Shown: piece by piece, positions 61,748 through 64,000 of the stretch
Numbering within the stretch: the first letter of the stretch is position 1
Layout of the letters: every line of letters begins with the position of its first letter
Assembly (NCBI RefSeq): GCF_023278185.1
Contig: NZ_CP066356.1
Coordinates: 2,596,001 to 2,660,000 of the forward strand
Origin: Bradyrhizobium elkanii USDA 76
GTDB taxonomy: Bacteria > Pseudomonadota > Alphaproteobacteria > Rhizobiales > Xanthobacteraceae
DNA length: 64,000 bases
Reading direction: 5' to 3'
Notes under the pieces: generated by a model
What the model was told of the DNA's origin: nothing
What the model saw: only the letters and a program-made list of their open reading frames with translations
The model's database searches: none
Program-made: the position numbers and the translations under genes

Positions 61748-62602
61748 ATGCGGCGGATTCTTCGCGAACCCCTGCTTCACTTCGTCATTCTCGGCACAAT
61801 CCTGTTCGCCGTTCATGCCGGCGTGACCCGGAGTGGGAGTGCGCCCGTCCAGGACATCATCGTCTCGCGGAGCCGTATCACACATCTGGCAAGTATGTTC
61901 AGCCGCAGCTGGCGCCGCGAGCCGAATCCGGACGAACTCAACGAGCTGGTCAATGACTATGTCCACGAGGAAGTCCTCTATCGCGAAGCCAAGGCGATGG
62001 GACTCGACAACGACGACCCCGTAATCCGGAGACGACTTCGCCAAAAACTCGAATTCCTGGCCGAAAACGTCGCGACACAGCGCGCACCAACCGATGACGA
62101 GCTGAACCGACTGCTGCAGAGCGAACCCGAGCGGTTCAGAACCGACGGCCGCTATTCTTTCTCGCATGTCTTTCTGGATCCCGGCCGTCATCGCGACGAT
62201 CTGGCAGACCAGCAGAGCACTCTGCGGAAAGCGCTCAAGGAACCTGATGAGGGCCTCGATCCATCCCAGTTCGGCGACCGTTTCCTGCTCGGCCAATCGT
62301 TTGCCGATGTGCCGGCCAATGAGCTGAGCCGTTTGTTCGGTGAGGATTTTCCGGAACAACTTGCCCAAATCCCGCTGGGCTCCTGGGAGGGGCCGATTCA
62401 GTCCTCCTACGGGCTCCATTTCATCCGACTGACAGGCCGGGATCAAGCGCGGCTTCCTTCGCTCAACGAAGCGAGAGAAAAACTCCTGCGCGAATGGAAT
62501 GAACGCGAACGTATCAAGGCCAATGCGGAGGCGTTCGCCCGGCTTCGCGGCCGCTATCGCATCGTCATTGAACAGGCTTCCGAGCCGTCACGTAGACAGT
62601 AA
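61748..62602 (+). CDS. Membrane-anchored parvulin-type peptidyl-prolyl isomerase
   Basis: The 284-aa protein has an N-terminal membrane anchor (LLHFVILGTILFAVHAG), a helical SurA-N-like region with VNDYVHEEVLYREAKAMGLD, and a parvulin-like domain (about 130-240) with YSFSHVFLDP, LGQSFADV and GSWEGPIQSSYGLHFIRLTG. It is a periplasmic chaperone-like isomerase, probably dedicated to the DUF3604 or HupE-like partner. It begins 15 bp after the DUF3604 stop and ends two bases before the third gene. Confidence 0.85.
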   Translation: MRRILREPLLHFVILGTILFAVHAGVTRSGSAPVQDIIVSRSRITHLASMFSRSWRREPNPDELNELVNDYVHEEVLYREAKAMGLDNDDPVIRRRLRQKLEFLAENVATQRAPTDDELNRLLQSEPERFRTDGRYSFSHVFLDPGRHRDDLADQQSTLRKALKEPDEGLDPSQFGDRFLLGQSFADVPANELSRLFGEDFPEQLAQIPLGSWEGPIQSSYGLHFIRLTGRDQARLPSLNEAREKLLREWNERERIKANAEAFARLRGRYRIVIEQASEPSRRQ

Positions 62603-62604
62603 CC

Positions 62605-63609
62605 ATGATGCGTCTGGTTTGCGCCATCGCTATCCTGCTTGGCTGGATGTGCCTTTCGGGCAGCGCGCACGAGCTGCGCCCTGCATATCTCGAAATCAGA
62701 CAGAGCGGGAATGACGTCTTTGACATTCTCTGGAAAGTGCCGGCTCTCGGCGATCAACTTCGATTAGCGCTTGATGTCGAACTGCCTGACGACACCGTCG
62801 TGGTGACTGAACCACGCTCGACCTTTGCCAACAATTCATTTGTCACCCGCTGGCAAGTTAGCCACCCTGGCTTGCTCGCTGGCAAAACCATCGCAATCTC
62901 CGGCCTGCAATCCACGTTGACGGATGCCCTCGTCCGCATCGAGTGGAGCGGCGGAGGCAGCCAGGTCGTGCGCCTCACGCCAGCGCGGCCCGCCTTCCAG
63001 CTTGAGCCGCGCCAAACTGCTCTGACCATCGCAATGACTTATGTCGGAATGGGTATCGAGCATATCTTGACCGGCTACGACCATCTGCTGTTCCTGTTTG
63101 GGATAATGATGATCGTACCCGGCTTGCGCCGTCTGATTGGCACGATTACTGCGTTCACCGTTGCGCACTCCATCACGCTGGCGCTGGCGTCGCTGGGCGT
63201 CGTGAACCTGCCGCGGCCGCCGATCGAGGCCATGATTGCGCTGAGCATCATGATCGTCGCCACCGAGGTGGTCAAAATGTCTCGAGGTGAAATCGGGATC
63301 ACTGTCCGCTACCCGTGGGCGGTCGTCTTCCCCTTCGGACTCCTGCATGGGCTCGGCTTCGCTGGCGCATTACTGGACACCGGTCTGCCTCAACAGGACG
63401 TGCCCCTGGCCCTGTTCGCCTTCAACGTCGGTGTCGAATGCGGACAACTCATCTTCATTGCCGCGCTACTGGGCGGAGCCCACATCGTTCAGCGAATCCC
63501 GCATGGTGAACCAATCCTCCTCAGGGCCCGACAGGTCGTCACCTACGGGATCGGCATGATCGCAGGCTTCTGGCTAATCGAGCGGTCGCTTAGCTTCATT
63601 GCAGCCTGA
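62605..63609 (+). CDS. HupE/UreJ family membrane protein
   Basis: The 334-aa protein has a signal peptide ending near SGSAHE, a periplasmic beta-rich region (about 25-140) and a C-terminal HupE/UreJ_2 membrane domain. Signature blocks are MGIEHILTGYDHLLFLFGIM, AFTVAHSITLALASLG, GLLHGLGFAGAL and FNVGVECGQ. The His and Asp residues in the helices suggest metal (nickel or cobalt) handling, as proposed for HupE. No hydrogenase or urease gene is near, so the role is tied to its two neighbours. Confidence 0.87.
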   Translation: MMRLVCAIAILLGWMCLSGSAHELRPAYLEIRQSGNDVFDILWKVPALGDQLRLALDVELPDDTVVVTEPRSTFANNSFVTRWQVSHPGLLAGKTIAISGLQSTLTDALVRIEWSGGGSQVVRLTPARPAFQLEPRQTALTIAMTYVGMGIEHILTGYDHLLFLFGIMMIVPGLRRLIGTITAFTVAHSITLALASLGVVNLPRPPIEAMIALSIMIVATEVVKMSRGEIGITVRYPWAVVFPFGLLHGLGFAGALLDTGLPQQDVPLALFAFNVGVECGQLIFIAALLGGAHIVQRIPHGEPILLRARQVVTYGIGMIAGFWLIERSLSFIAA

Positions 63610-63828
63610 GCGACTTCCCGTTCTTGGTCCGTACCTGACTCAACGGTGCGCTGCTCGAATGTCCGGGATCACGGGCGAAGTGATGCGCTCGCTTAGACGC
63701 AAAGATTGATTCTTTCGGTCGCGTGACACGCACAACGGATTCCCTCAATTCAACGTGTGAGCAGACCGTTGCAGTTTCGGGGTAGGCTTTAGCACTGAGG
63801 ACAATGACCTATAAGTATTTGATTTCCT

Positions 63829-63876
63829 TTGGTGGGCCCGGCAGGACTCGAACCTGCAACCAGACCGTTATGAGCG
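63829..63876 (-). repeat. 48-bp direct repeat copy B: 3' half of tRNA(CAT), att-like
   Basis: It is identical over 48 bp to copy A and has the same orientation. The 5' half of a tRNA does not follow, so this is also a partial copy. The intact tRNA gene would be expected further right, beyond the window, with a second integrated element in between. The 124 bp after this repeat to the window end contain no recognisable gene. Confidence 0.85.
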
Positions 63877-64000
63877 GCGGGACAAGGGATGCGGTCGTTG
63901 ATTTTTCAGCATTTTTCGTGATGTTTGACCGCGTTTATCGCTCTTGGAGGGATCGTTTCTGGTGCGAAACTGGTGCGGTTGGCCTGGCTTTCGATCCCGA

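Noticed and set aside
63829..64000. Complete tRNA gene at the right repeat
   Set aside because: The sequence after the anticodon loop does not continue as a tRNA 5' half up to the window end.
1..64000. CRISPR arrays, rRNA genes or a replication origin
   Set aside because: No regularly spaced repeats, rRNA-like sequence or DnaA-box cluster was seen.

Overview
The window is high-GC, densely coded DNA that reads like a Bradyrhizobium-type alphaproteobacterium. The reasons are the GC-rich codon use, many ABC importers for polyols and sugars, aromatic-degradation genes, and two intergenic sequences that I recall from memory as common in Bradyrhizobiaceae. This assignment is an inference; no rRNA or housekeeping marker is present.

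Left part (1-14.3 kb): a MetA-pathway-type outer-membrane protein and a membrane adenylate cyclase are followed by an aromatic-compound region. A minus-strand operon encodes a two-subunit Rieske ring-hydroxylating dioxygenase, its ferredoxin, an MFS importer and a MarR repressor. A near-consensus promoter whose spacer is filled by a perfect 20-bp palindrome lies upstream. Next to it a LysR gene is divergent from an FAD monooxygenase, alpha/beta hydrolase, MFS and M24 peptidase operon. A biosynthetic threonine dehydratase (ilvA) follows, preceded by a strong hairpin.

Middle (16.2-48.5 kb): three carbohydrate or acid modules. (1) A SorC-controlled polyol system has a ribulokinase-like FGGY kinase, HAD phosphatase and class II aldolase on one strand. 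Divergently it has an ABC importer with two non-equivalent ATPases, an EryA-like kinase, a 2-hydroxyacid dehydrogenase, a second class II aldolase and a GlpD/EryB-like dehydrogenase. (2) A TauABC/SsuABC-like importer is divergent from an enolase-superfamily enzyme, a GMC oxidoreductase and a GntR regulator. (3) A LacI-controlled MalEFGK-type importer comes with an MDR dehydrogenase, PfkB kinase and LacD-like aldolase. A ClC-type channel, a C-terminal remnant of a formylglycine-generating-enzyme-like gene and an SDR lie between (2) and (3).

Right part (48.5-64 kb): after a truncated IS21-family istA comes a tightly overlapping minus-strand operon. Its first product resembles animal soluble adenylyl cyclase (two cyclase domains plus AAA ATPase), and the TPR half is encoded by a separate overlapping frame. 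Two large FAD amine-oxidase-fold proteins follow, and the second carries a C-terminal acetoacetate-decarboxylase-like domain. Further right, two identical 48-bp copies of a tRNA(CAT) 3' half, 4.4 kb apart, bracket a DUF3604 protein, a parvulin-type isomerase and a HupE/UreJ-family membrane protein. This looks like a small tRNA-targeted island. The cyclase-flavoenzyme operon and this island are the two parts most likely to hold undescribed biology.
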